Of a DNA stretch of 64,000 nt, positions 55,901 through 64,000 are shown piece by piece (the stretch's first letter is position 1; each line of letters begins with the position of its first letter). This stretch comes from Paracorniculantispora psalliotae (Eukaryota; Ascomycota; Sordariomycetes; Hypocreales; Cordycipitaceae). The position numbers and the translations under genes are program-made. Under the pieces are notes generated by a model. It did not search any database, was not told the DNA's origin, and saw nothing but the letters and a program-made list of their open reading frames with translations. The stretch spans positions 374,771 to 438,770 of the forward strand of contig PHFE01000118.1 in the NCBI GenBank assembly GCA_002796755.1, in the 5' to 3' direction.

Positions 55901-57359
55901 AATACCTAGACAAATCAACAAGACTCTGTGGCAGGGGATCAAGATATCGCTAAAATATGTCAATCCAATAGATGACAAGCCCGCTCTTGGCGGTGGCGCC
56001 CTCCCATGCTCATGCTGGCGCGCCCTGTTTGTAGAGCGCCGGCTCCGAAGGATGTGTTGCGTCGGCGGAGGAGAAAGAGAGAGAGAGAAAAAAAAAGGTG
56101 GGCGTTGGGCGCGGGCGCCACAGCGCATTTGCTGGCCGCGACGCCCGTCCTTCTTCTTTGTTCTCTTCTTTGTTCTTGAACGTGCCGGCAGATGAAAAGC
56201 CCATAAGCCGAAATTACTACACGCGGACGAGAAATGTCAAATATATCGTGTGCCATGCTGGCTATTTGCTTCTCCGGCAGTGCTCTCGCACTGATTGCCT
56301 AATTCAGCAGTTAGATGGATAAGTAAGGCGCAACGGTCAAAGTCCGTCCCGCGCCCGAGCTGACTACCTGACTTCGGCTCCGTGCGACGCGCACGGCAAT
56401 GGTAAACGGGACTTATTAGTAGCCCTGTTAAAAAAAAATATGGGTTTCGCAAACCTGCCGCAGGGCCTTGACGTGTGTGGCCGCATCAACATCTCGCGCA
56501 AACTATCGAAATTTGTTAATCTTGACTAGGCTGACGCGCCACATGCGACAGGCGGGGGAAAAACAAAGCGCCCGCAACGAGAGTTCATAGGGCATGCGAA
56601 TGTCTGGACCTATGCAAAGCTCGAAAAGCGGGTTCTCTATGACCGCTGATGATTCTATATCTGTTCTTTTGCTTTTGAGGATCACGAGGAATTGCAGCCA
56701 CACCTGTGGCCACACAGAGGCTGAAACCAACTTGCATGTCCGCCAGTCCTATCGCAGCATGGAAGTGATACCGTGCCAGCGCTCTCTGGCAAGGCAACCA
56801 AGAGTTCGAGAATGTTTCATAGATGTGAATATCACAAGTGCAGACAGGTAGAGCTCTTGATATGGGTCTTTGCTGCGGTCGTCGGGGCGCTGTGTCTATC
56901 ACCGTTCCTGGAACTCTAAGATAGTCTTCCAAATGTATCTGGAATCAGGCCATTTTTTCGCGTTCCCTCTTTTGCAGCCAGATCTCTGTGGACAAAGCCC
57001 ATGCGAAAGCGACCGATGTATGAGAGTAGAGATGCCAATGTTGATTCGCTGATGCAACCAGTCACTCCTAGATCTTGCTATCATCTCCGTTGCGGCATGA
57101 CGCAACCGAGACACCGCATCTCAGCTGCTACGTACTTTTGCCGTCTCCTCACGAGGCGGCGAACTGCGAAGCCATACAACGGCCACGCATCAGAGCTGAA
57201 GAAACAAAACAGACGTCACTGTATACTGCGCTCTCGCTGACTAGCCACTCAGTGCCTCGAGGCTAATATGCTGCATCTGCGTGTGAGTTGCGGGTAGGCA
57301 TAATGGTTCACAGCAACGAGGAACTGTCTATATAATAAAGAACAGACCGACTGATCAGC
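52952..57359. other. Long gene-free region upstream of the glutamine-rich regulator
   Basis: 4.4 kb without a supported gene. Frames below 130 codons on both strands (for example 53210-53593 and 53919-54305) have no recognisable content. A GA/A-rich tract is at 56071-56097. The B-box-like GGTTCGATTCC near 53333 lacks an A box, so no tRNA is called. Large regulatory genes often have such long leaders. Confidence 0.5.
57329..57337 (+). promoter_or_regulatory. TATA element of the 5S rRNA gene
   Basis: TATATAATA, 23-31 bases before the 5S start at 57360, as expected for upstream TATA elements of dispersed fungal 5S genes. Confidence 0.6.
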
Positions 57360-57478
57360 ATGTACGGCCACAGCCGAGTGACAAATCTGGATCCCGTCCG
57401 ATCTCCGAGCGATAACCACTCGAGCGCCTGAGTAGTAGCTGGGTCGCTGACGACCAGCGAACGCCGGGTGCTGTACGT
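57360..57478 (+). rRNA. 5S ribosomal RNA gene
   Basis: 119 bases. The first nine bases ATGTACGGC can pair fully, with G-U pairs, with the last nine GCTGTACGT. The core has CCCGTCCGATC, GAGTAGTAGCTGGGTCGCTGACGACCAGCGAA and the CGCCGGGTG stem, matching the fungal 5S consensus in order and length. A run of five T follows directly as the RNA polymerase III terminator. Some bases differ from the commonest fungal sequence, so it could be a variant or pseudogene copy. Such dispersed single 5S genes are normal in filamentous ascomycetes. Confidence 0.85.
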
Positions 57479-57482
57479 TTTT
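57478..57482 (+). terminator. Pol III terminator of the 5S gene
   Basis: Run of five T directly at the 3' end of the 5S RNA. Confidence 0.6.
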
Positions 57483-57908
57483 GGTACTCATCTTTTGCTC
57501 CTCAACTTTTTGCCAACAAACAGTCTTCAGCTGTTTCCTTGTTACTACGGAGCTCGAGATCAAACTAGGCGGTGAATCAAACGCGTTGCCAGCTACGAGA
57601 TATCTTATCTTCCCACAGCCCTAAGAAAGGGCTCATTATTTACCTTTTAAAGCTAACTACTATCCAGGATCCAATATTAACATGCTAGTTCACAATATAA
57701 TCATGGCGACTTTGCCATTCTGATCTTGCACTAGCACCGTGCCACTCTTCCCTGGCACAACACGCACCGCACCCGCGCGGGTTGTCATGAGTAAGTTGGT
57801 GCTACAAACGATGGACAGAACAAGACTACAGGATGTAAAATAATGAAGCCACAAATAAATTGGAATTGATCATCTCGTGGTATGTAAGTTTGCTATTCAT
57901 TCTCAACT
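57479..57908. other. Intergenic, no gene seen
   Basis: Between the 5S gene and the 3' end of the LPMO-like gene; short frames only. Confidence 0.4.
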
Positions 57909-58580
57909 TTAGCCGCATCGACCCACAGGACCGCACAGTTTCGAAGACGCATTGTCTACATCAGGACCAGGCTTTGGAAACTGCAAATCGCAGCCCTCCG
58001 TTGTGCCACATCCGTTACCTACATTGCCCGCAAAAATTGCCGGCCGGCCTGCGAAGGGATCCGCGGGGCTTCTCTTGGCAATGTACCGTCCGCCGGCGAT
58101 GGTGACGTGCGCGCAGTTCATGTACATCTCGCGGTTGCCAATCTTGTTGAACCAGGACCAGGCAAAGAGCACGTTGTCGCCGGCCGGGGTGTCGTTGGGT
58201 AGCGTAAAGGACCAGTCCGCCTTGAGCGGGCAGCTGCCGATGTACGAGTGTATCACGGTCCACGAGGCGCCGCGGTCGTAGGAGAGCGACGCCTGGCAGC
58301 TGCCGCCGCCGTGGGTGGCGCCGCCGACAATGGTCATATTGTAGGTCTGGCCGGGCTGCCAGGTCACGACGGAGCGGCCCTGGGGCGTGCTGAGCAGCGA
58401 CTGGTAGCCCTTGCACGGGTAGTTGCTGCCACTGGCGCTGAGAGGGCTGGTCATGTCGTAGTCGACGTTGGTGGTGTACGGGTTGTACTTGGACCGGAAT
58501 GGCGGCGGCCAGCTCATTTGCATGTGAGCAGAGCAGACAGTGCTCAAAAGAAGAGTGACGGAGGCAAATGTGACCTTCAT
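57909..58580 (-). CDS. Secreted lytic polysaccharide monooxygenase-like protein (AA11 type)
   Basis: Single exon, 223 residues. The signal peptide MKVTFASVTLLLSTVCSA ends before His19, so the mature protein starts with His, the first ligand of the copper histidine brace. The second His is in VGGATHGGGSC (His90), and Tyr153 in NREMYMNCAHVTI fits the buried axial residue. HMQMSWPPPF matches the HMxMxxPxPF start of AA11-type chitin-active LPMOs. Several Cys pairs stabilise the fold. The enzymes cut crystalline polysaccharide by copper-dependent oxidation; chitin is the likely substrate but not shown here. The C-terminal 40 residues (CGTTEGCDLQFPKPGPDV) have further Cys. Confidence 0.85.
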   Translation of the reverse strand: MKVTFASVTLLLSTVCSAHMQMSWPPPFRSKYNPYTTNVDYDMTSPLSASGSNYPCKGYQSLLSTPQGRSVVTWQPGQTYNMTIVGGATHGGGSCQASLSYDRGASWTVIHSYIGSCPLKADWSFTLPNDTPAGDNVLFAWSWFNKIGNREMYMNCAHVTIAGGRYIAKRSPADPFAGRPAIFAGNVGNGCGTTEGCDLQFPKPGPDVDNASSKLCGPVGRCG

Positions 58581-59300
58581 TTTGGATGCTATCAGACTAA
58601 GATGTCTCTAAACAAATGTTGATAGTTGTGTAGTTTCGGCAAACCGGTAGTTCGAAACAGCGCCTTTGAACCTTTATATACTTGAACTTCTTGCTACAAT
58701 ATCTGAAGTTTGTCAATAACTACAACACAACTTTTAGGCATTGGAATAACTGATGTTACAGCAACACACTAATGGGCAACTATTGTGGTGTCCAAAAGAG
58801 GAAGCTATCGAAGTAACGTGGCATTAATTACGATCTAGCGCCTCCCCCACGTTATTTCTTGGGGTGCAAAAGTCACTTGGCCAAGCCATCGCCAGACATT
58901 CGGCGCTATTTTAATTAACTTTAATTGAACGCCAGCTGGCAATTACTCTGCTGTGACTCTATGGGAACCATTCATAACAACTCTTGTGGCCAAGAGTCTG
59001 CTCTAGTTGCTGACAGCGTTGAAGCCCATGGTGTTAATCCCAATGTAAATAAGACCTCGCATCTGATTGGGTGCTTAATTAAGTCCCGGAGGCTATATTG
59101 TCGTGTGATCTCTGTGGAGTGCATAGCTTCATCTGCCGGGTGGTGCATGCCAAGATGCTTCCACCATCCTCATTTGGTCTATATTCTGACAGCTCGAGCG
59201 GGAGCGCATCTTTCTAGGCTCAGCCAACTTTCGAGTAGCGAACAGCGGGAAGCTTTTTCTATTATTCCGAGAGCAGTGATCAAGGCGCACCGCGGCCGAA
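58581..59300. other. Intergenic, LPMO promoter
   Basis: Upstream of the LPMO-like gene, downstream of the carboxylesterase stop codon. No supported gene. Confidence 0.45.
58671..58680 (-). promoter_or_regulatory. TATA box of the LPMO-like gene
   Basis: TATATAAAGG on the minus strand, about 95 nt upstream of the start at 58580. Confidence 0.55.
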
Positions 59301-61010
59301 CTATTGCCGGGCTGCCTCTCCAAGAGTAAGGAGGGCCTCAAACTGCTCACTGCGAAAGTCATCCTTCATATGGCTATTCTTGGACGAAGTCTCAAACCAC
59401 AGCAGCGTGCGGCTCTCTGACCACTCCGGCCAGTGCTCGAACTCGTCGTCCCCGTTGGGGTCCAGGTTGTAGAGGAAATTGAGATAGTACTTGCGTGAGC
59501 TGCGGGAGACGTGGCCGCCCGGGATGCCGCGAAACAGCGGCAGCAGGTCGCTCGCATGAAACGTTCCCAGCACGGGCAGCCAGCTCGCATAGGACGACAG
59601 GTACGACCACACGGGCACCTCTGGGTGGGCGGCGGCGGCGTCGCGCAGGAACCGGCGTCGCGCTAGTGTGAACGTCTGGTCGCCAATCATGGCCGCGACG
59701 TGCTCAAACTTGGCGTAGTGCTGGTAGCTTGACGTCCGGAATGGGCTCGTCGCGTTGTTCCTGGAATAGGCGTGCACCCAGGTCGCGAGCTTCTCCGTCG
59801 GCGTGTTGGCAAAGTAGACCTCGGAGAAGTAGCGCACCACGTCCGCGTCGGACGTGAGGTTGCGCTGGAACAGCGCGAACAGCGTGCCCTCGTCCTCCTG
59901 ACACCCCGTGATGGTGGGCACGGCGTGGTAGCGGCCGCTTGCTATGACCTTTTCCACGCTGTCCACTAGGACCCGGCCGTCGGCACGGGGGATAAAGGAT
60001 AGCTTAGTGCCAAAGTAGGAGAAGATACTAGGGAATCCCATCGTCACGGCGCCGTAGAACGTGGCAAAGTCCACCGAGCGAAGGCAGGCCAAGGTGTCCT
60101 TGACACCAGCGCAGCCGGCCTGCTCGACCACCTTGTTGTATGTGGCCTGCGGTCTCGGCTTGTCGATCCGGTCCACGGGCGTGCCCGTACCCGAGTTGGC
60201 AATGGCGCCCCGGAACAGCGGCTTGTTCTTGTACGTCGCGTCCCCCCCGAAGAGGCTCATCTGGTACACGACGGAGAAGGCGCCGGCGGACTCGCCCCAG
60301 ATGGTGACGCGGTCCGGGTCGCCGCCAAAATCGGCAATGTGGTCGGCCACCCACTCCAGCGCCATGCGCTGGTCCAAGAGGCCAATGTTGGCGCTGCCAT
60401 CCTTGCGCATTTCGGCTCCTGGCATAAAGCCGAAGCCGTTGAGACGGTACGCGACGCTGACAAAGACAAACGGCTGGCTGGTGTTGACACCGGAATTGAT
60501 GAAGGCCGCGGCGTCGTAGGTGCTCGTCGAGCCCATGGCGAAGCCGCCGCCGTGGATCCAGAAGAGCACCGGCAGCTTGGCGTCGGCGGCGACGTTGGCC
60601 GGACGCTGCACGGACACGGTGAGGCAGTCCTCCTGACCGAGCACCTTGTGGAAGAATGGCAGCTTCGTCAGCTGCGCGCCAAACTTGCTGATAATGTACT
60701 GGTCAATGGGCGTGATGGGGGACTGCGGGCACTTGGGCGCCGTCCCTGATGCGTCGACGTTGCCGACATGGCCGTCTGGCAGTCTCTGCGGCGGGCGCAG
60801 GCGAAGATCGCCTGTCGGCGGAAGCGCATAGGGGATGCCGTTGAAGGTGTCCACGCCGGCGCGCGAGCGTCCGGTGACGACGGCCCCGGACGACAGGCGG
60901 ACGTCCAGAAGCTGGCCTCTGCGAAGATACAAGCTGAGGCTCAGGCTGAGCAGCAGCACTAGCGCGGCGACCGAGGTAAAAGAGCCGCGACCAGCGCGGC
61001 GTGATGCCAT
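59301..61010 (-). CDS. Membrane-anchored type B carboxylesterase
   Basis: ATG at 61010 gives 569 residues (the frame is open further upstream to 61313, but that part looks like leader). Residues 1-30 (SVAALVLLLSLSLSLYLRRG) form a signal-anchor helix, so a type II membrane protein or secretory enzyme is expected. The type B carboxylesterase features are FNGIPYALPPTGDLRLRPPQ, EDCLTVSVQRP, the oxyanion-hole GGGFAMGS, and the nucleophile elbow IWGESAGAFSV. It hydrolyses esters; lipases and cholinesterase-like enzymes share the family. The divergent C-terminal half keeps the usual order. Substrate not inferable. Confidence 0.88.
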   Translation of the reverse strand: MASRRAGRGSFTSVAALVLLLSLSLSLYLRRGQLLDVRLSSGAVVTGRSRAGVDTFNGIPYALPPTGDLRLRPPQRLPDGHVGNVDASGTAPKCPQSPITPIDQYIISKFGAQLTKLPFFHKVLGQEDCLTVSVQRPANVAADAKLPVLFWIHGGGFAMGSTSTYDAAAFINSGVNTSQPFVFVSVAYRLNGFGFMPGAEMRKDGSANIGLLDQRMALEWVADHIADFGGDPDRVTIWGESAGAFSVVYQMSLFGGDATYKNKPLFRGAIANSGTGTPVDRIDKPRPQATYNKVVEQAGCAGVKDTLACLRSVDFATFYGAVTMGFPSIFSYFGTKLSFIPRADGRVLVDSVEKVIASGRYHAVPTITGCQEDEGTLFALFQRNLTSDADVVRYFSEVYFANTPTEKLATWVHAYSRNNATSPFRTSSYQHYAKFEHVAAMIGDQTFTLARRRFLRDAAAAHPEVPVWSYLSSYASWLPVLGTFHASDLLPLFRGIPGGHVSRSSRKYYLNFLYNLDPNGDDEFEHWPEWSESRTLLWFETSSKNSHMKDDFRSEQFEALLTLGEAARQ

Positions 61011-62678
61011 GGTGACTTTTTCCTTCTCTACTAACGGTGAGATAGAATATCGAGAGGAAAAGTCGGTGTGCAGTTCTGAGGTAGTGATAGATAGAAAGTA
61101 AGAACTCAGTCGCGCAGTCCCTGTATTAAGTTCGCGGGACGGGGCGGCGTTATTCTCCTTTGCTTGAAACGGATATAATATGTGGTCCGGCGTCCGGTCC
61201 GGATTAGTGCCATCAGGATGCCGAGGTTGCGTGGTTGTCCTTGCACGGAAAGATCTAGTATCCGGCAAGGCAAGCTGACTTTTATTTAATTGAAACATAA
61301 GCTTAGAAAGCAAAGCGCCCTTTAAATAACAGTGCCTAGATATGTTTGAAAAACGAACAAGTCATGAACAAATCGGTGGCTTCTGGGGTTGACAGCGCTT
61401 GACAATTTAACTACCCACCACTCCCGTCGCACCGCGCCGCGCCGCCGCGAACTTTCATGATCGTCATGTAACCCGACTGGGTGCATCGTTGAGTGAAAGC
61501 TCGTCTATTTACAACTATTATATACGCTAAATAATTGATTGAGTTGAGATGGTTTTATCTTACATCACACCCCGTAATGTTTATTCCTCGTCCTGCTCTG
61601 GAAGTGGCTTCGCAAGTCCGAGACGCTCCAGCGTGCTCTCAGGCTTCTTGTCTGCGTTGCATTGTTCTTTTACCGGCCACCAAAAGCAGCAGCCCAATCT
61701 AGCACCGTAAAGAGAGCATCCAGAACCGTGATTCTGTCCAGACCCTTGCCCATGATCCAGCGGTCCGAGCTGCGGCCTTTGTAAAATTGAGGACGGCCTG
61801 CGAAAAGTTGCCCAGCCCTGGGCCCATCGAGATCGGTACGGCGAGTCCTCAGCTAATGCATCCAGGGAAGGGTTCGCAGACGGGATTGATATTATACTGT
61901 ATTAGTACATTAAACAGCGGTAGCAATGGCAGTATTGAACAAAAGAGCATACAGACTAATATGGTAGAATTATTGCCCTCTCTCTGCCTTGATTCCGTCA
62001 ATTAGCTGGAGGTATATTGTGACATATGCAAAGTCCTAACTGGTTAGGCGCTCCGTTGGTAAACAATGGTGACACCTTGTTTCCCCACTTCCGAGCGCCA
62101 ACTTTGGCACCCCGGCGTCGGGTGAGCTCACAAAGGAAGGCTTCCGTATGTTGTGCTGCCCAACTAGTGAGAGCATGGGCGCGGCGTGAGTCCCTCCTAG
62201 CCTACTAAGCGGGTTTAGCTGTACAATTATCTGTGGAAGGCTCGTTAGCACGTCTCCAAGTCTGCTCGAAGGCGCAAGAAGGCATAAGAATTAATTTAAT
62301 TCAAGCGCCGCTCACATGAGTGCTCGTTCTTCCGTCAACGGCAAAGGACAAGAGTTATGCATGGAAGAGCAGAGGAAATGTTTACGACAGTTTCAATTTC
62401 AACTTTCAGTTTATTACTAGGGAAGCCTAATTCAACCCGTGCCGGCCACAATGCCGAATAAATAACAAACTACAACTGATGTACCCCTCTCACGACACAT
62501 TGACCAGATCAACATCTGCGCACTCAAATCCATCGAGGAAATCCCCAGCCGTTGAAACCACCAGTGGCTTCACATTCGTGTCCGTGGTGCCATTATTGCC
62601 GCTAAACGCGTTGCCGTGGCCGAAAAAAAAAGAAAGGCACCGTTCTCACGTATGCGTGGGTGTAGAGGTAGAGATCTA
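61011..62678. other. Intergenic, no gene seen
   Basis: Between the starts/stops of the carboxylesterase and hydrophobin genes. Short frames at 61787-62208 and 62479-62612 have no recognisable domain. Confidence 0.45.
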
Positions 62679-63818
62679 TCAGACGTTCTGGCAGAGGAGA
62701 GCCTGCCCGGCGACTGGGAGGAGGCAGCACTCGGCATGCTTACCAATGGCGGCGCAGATGGCCCGGAAATCACTGGCGGAAGTGGGCACACGAGAGGGAG
62801 ACTCGCAGTCAACGTTGGCTATGCCCAGAATGCCCAGGGCGCAGCACTGAGCGTTGCTGAAAAGACCGGCAGGACACTGGAAGTGTCCACCCGGTGGGCC
62901 GGTGCTGGTAGTAGCAGGACCAGAAGAGGTTGTGGTCGGCTTCTTCGTGGTAGTAGTAGTAATCCAAGTAGAAGTAGAGGTTGTAGGCTTAGTGGACGTC
63001 TCAGTCGAGGTCGGCTTGGTGGACGTCCCGGTCGAGGTAGGCTTGGTGGACGTCTCAGTCGAGGTAGGCTTGGTGGACGTCTCAGTCGAGGTAGGCTTGG
63101 TGGACGTCTCAGTCGAGGTCGGCTTGGTGGACGTCTCAGTCGAGGTAGGCTTGGTGGACGTCTCAGTCGAGGTCGGCTTAGTAGACGTCTCGGTCGAGGT
63201 AGGCTTGGTGGACGTCTCGGTCGAAGTAGGCTTGGTGGACGTCTCAGTCGAGGTCGGCTTAGTAGACGTCTCGGTCGAGGTAGGCTTGGTGGACGTCTCA
63301 GTCGAGGTCGGCTTAGTAGACGTCTCAGTCGAGGTCGGCTTGGTGGACGTCTCAGTCGAGGTCGGCTTGGTGGACGTCTCAGTCGAGGTCGGCTTGGTAG
63401 ACGTCTCAGTCGAGGTAGGCTTGGTGGACGTCTCGGTCGAAGTAGGCTTGGTGGACGTCTCAGTCGAGGTCGGCTTGGTGGACGTCTCAGTCGAGGTCGG
63501 CTTGGTGGACGTCTCAGTCGAGGTCGGCTTGGTGGACGTCTCGGTCGAGGTAGGCTCAGTCGATGTAGGCTTAGTGGAAGTAGAAGTAGGTACAGAAGTA
63601 GAGGTTGTAGGAATGTCCGTCGTAGTGGTTGTGCTGCAGGTCGCTTTAATCAACGGAGTCTCAACAACAACCGTTGTTGTGCCAGGGCAGGGGACAAGAG
63701 TGATGGTGGTAGTACCAGTCCCGGTATGAGGGATGGTAGTGGTTCGGGGATTGGTGCCGGCAGAGACATTGACCATCGCGGCCAAAAGGGCCAGAGTGGA
63801 GATGGCGATGCGAGGCAT
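62679..63818 (-). CDS. Class II hydrophobin with long Thr/Ser-rich tandem-repeat extension
   Basis: Minus-strand ORF; ATG at 63818 is chosen because it starts a signal peptide (MPRIAISTLALLAAMVNVSAG), giving 379 residues. The next 80 residues are Thr/Pro-rich with a few Cys, then about 21 copies of a nonapeptide KPTSTETST (27 bp unit) span about residues 90-280, and after a second Thr-rich linker the last 70 residues form a class II hydrophobin: eight Cys in the exact spacing C-x9-CC-x11-C-x16-C-x8-CC-x10-C. Hydrophobins self-assemble at surfaces of hyphae and spores; the Thr/Ser repeat is expected to be heavily O-mannosylated and act as a stiff stalk. The repeat number may vary between strains. 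No intron is needed. Other multi-part hydrophobins are known, but the extent of this one is unusual. Confidence 0.88.
   Translation of the reverse strand: MPRIAISTLALLAAMVNVSAGTNPRTTTIPHTGTGTTTITLVPCPGTTTVVVETPLIKATCSTTTTTDIPTTSTSVPTSTSTKPTSTEPTSTETSTKPTSTETSTKPTSTETSTKPTSTETSTKPTSTETSTKPTSTETSTKPTSTETSTKPTSTETSTKPTSTETSTKPTSTETSTKPTSTETSTKPTSTETSTKPTSTETSTKPTSTETSTKPTSTETSTKPTSTETSTKPTSTETSTKPTSTETSTKPTSTETSTKPTSTGTSTKPTSTETSTKPTTSTSTWITTTTTKKPTTTSSGPATTSTGPPGGHFQCPAGLFSNAQCCALGILGIANVDCESPSRVPTSASDFRAICAAIGKHAECCLLPVAGQALLCQNV
62985..63550. repeat. 27-bp tandem repeat, about 21 copies, in the hydrophobin coding region
   Basis: Units like GGCTTGGTGGACGTCTCAGT plus CGAGGTC/A, with few base changes between copies, mostly silent (GTC/GTA, CTC/CTT). 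In-frame length (27 = 9 codons) keeps the protein open in either expansion or loss. The few changes suggest recent homogenisation. Confidence 0.9.
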
Positions 63819-63851
63819 TGTCAGAGTGCTTGGGACTGACGACGGAGCTCG

Positions 63852-63921
63852 GTGATGGAAGCAATGTGATGGAAGCAATGTGATGGAAACAATGTGATGG
63901 AAGCAACGTGGTGGAAGCAAT
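63852..63921. repeat. 14-bp tandem repeat, five copies, upstream of hydrophobin start
   Basis: Five units of GTGATGGAAGCAAT with one or two changes, between the TATA box and the start codon, so within the predicted transcribed leader or next to it. As 14 is not a multiple of three it is not coding. Confidence 0.8.
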
Positions 63922-63940
63922 GTGCTGGTGACATGGCTCC

Positions 63941-63950
63941 TTATTTATAT
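63941..63950 (-). promoter_or_regulatory. TATA box of the hydrophobin gene
   Basis: ATATAAATAA on the minus strand, about 125 nt upstream of the start codon. Confidence 0.6.
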
Positions 63951-64000
63951 TCTTTCTCGCAGCGAGAAGGCTCATATTCCATCGTCTTCGTCTTCCTTTC

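Noticed and set aside
62985..63550. CRISPR-like regular repeat
   Set aside because: Repeat units are contiguous with no unique spacers and encode an in-frame nonapeptide.
62616..63839. Long plus-strand frames of RLSRGRLGG or VDVSVEVGL repeats
   Set aside because: They are antisense readings of the 27-bp hydrophobin repeat, open in all frames because the unit lacks stops.

Overview
The window is a chromosome segment of a filamentous ascomycete (Pezizomycotina, probably Sordariomycetes and perhaps Hypocreales). The evidence is many short introns (48-95 nt) with GT...AG ends and CTAAC/CTAAT-type branch points, several fungal-type transcription factors (Zn(II)2Cys6 and bZIP), a class II hydrophobin, an AA11-type LPMO, a DUF3176 protein, a 2EXR protein, a dispersed 5S rRNA gene, and AT-rich blocks that look RIP-mutated. 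I cannot name the species from sequence alone. Exon structures were worked out by hand from splice signals and reading-frame continuity.

Layout. 0-10.2 kb is mostly housekeeping: the 3' part of an M61-type metallopeptidase, a DGR2/YMR102C-like WD40 protein, a thioredoxin and a DUF2306-type membrane protein. 10.6-13.7 kb holds a six-exon secreted enzyme in which a GH76 alpha-1,6-mannanase domain and a GH47 alpha-1,2-mannosidase domain lie in one reading frame. 13.6-33.7 kb is accessory and gene-poor. It contains AT-rich relics, three small secreted cysteine-rich proteins (one with a homopolymer frameshift), a bZIP/DUF3425 regulator next to an SDR and an alpha/beta hydrolase, a Zn2Cys6/DUF3468 factor, a second SDR, and a Zn2Cys6 factor that carries apparent disabling lesions. 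34.5-50.1 kb is denser: a copper chaperone, a 600-residue orphan with an F-box-like motif, a NACHT-ankyrin NLR-type protein, a DUF3176 membrane protein, an acidic 2EXR protein, an SCP-x-type thiolase and an NmrA-like Rossmann protein. 50.4-64 kb holds a large glutamine-rich Zn2Cys6 regulator with 4.4 kb of empty upstream DNA, a 5S rRNA gene, an AA11-like LPMO, a membrane-anchored carboxylesterase, and a class II hydrophobin behind about 21 copies of a Thr/Ser-rich nonapeptide.

How the parts may work together. The secreted set (GH76-GH47 enzyme, LPMO, hydrophobin, small cysteine-rich proteins) suits a fungus that remodels or attacks mannan- or chitin-containing surfaces and lives with a host or other fungi. 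Lone regulators beside oxidoreductases (bZIP + SDR + hydrolase; Zn2Cys6 + SDR) look like remnants of small metabolic clusters. The most notable item is the GH76-GH47 fusion, followed by the repeat-extended hydrophobin, the lesions in the 30.9-32.8 kb regulator, and the two small secreted proteins that may share an architecture.
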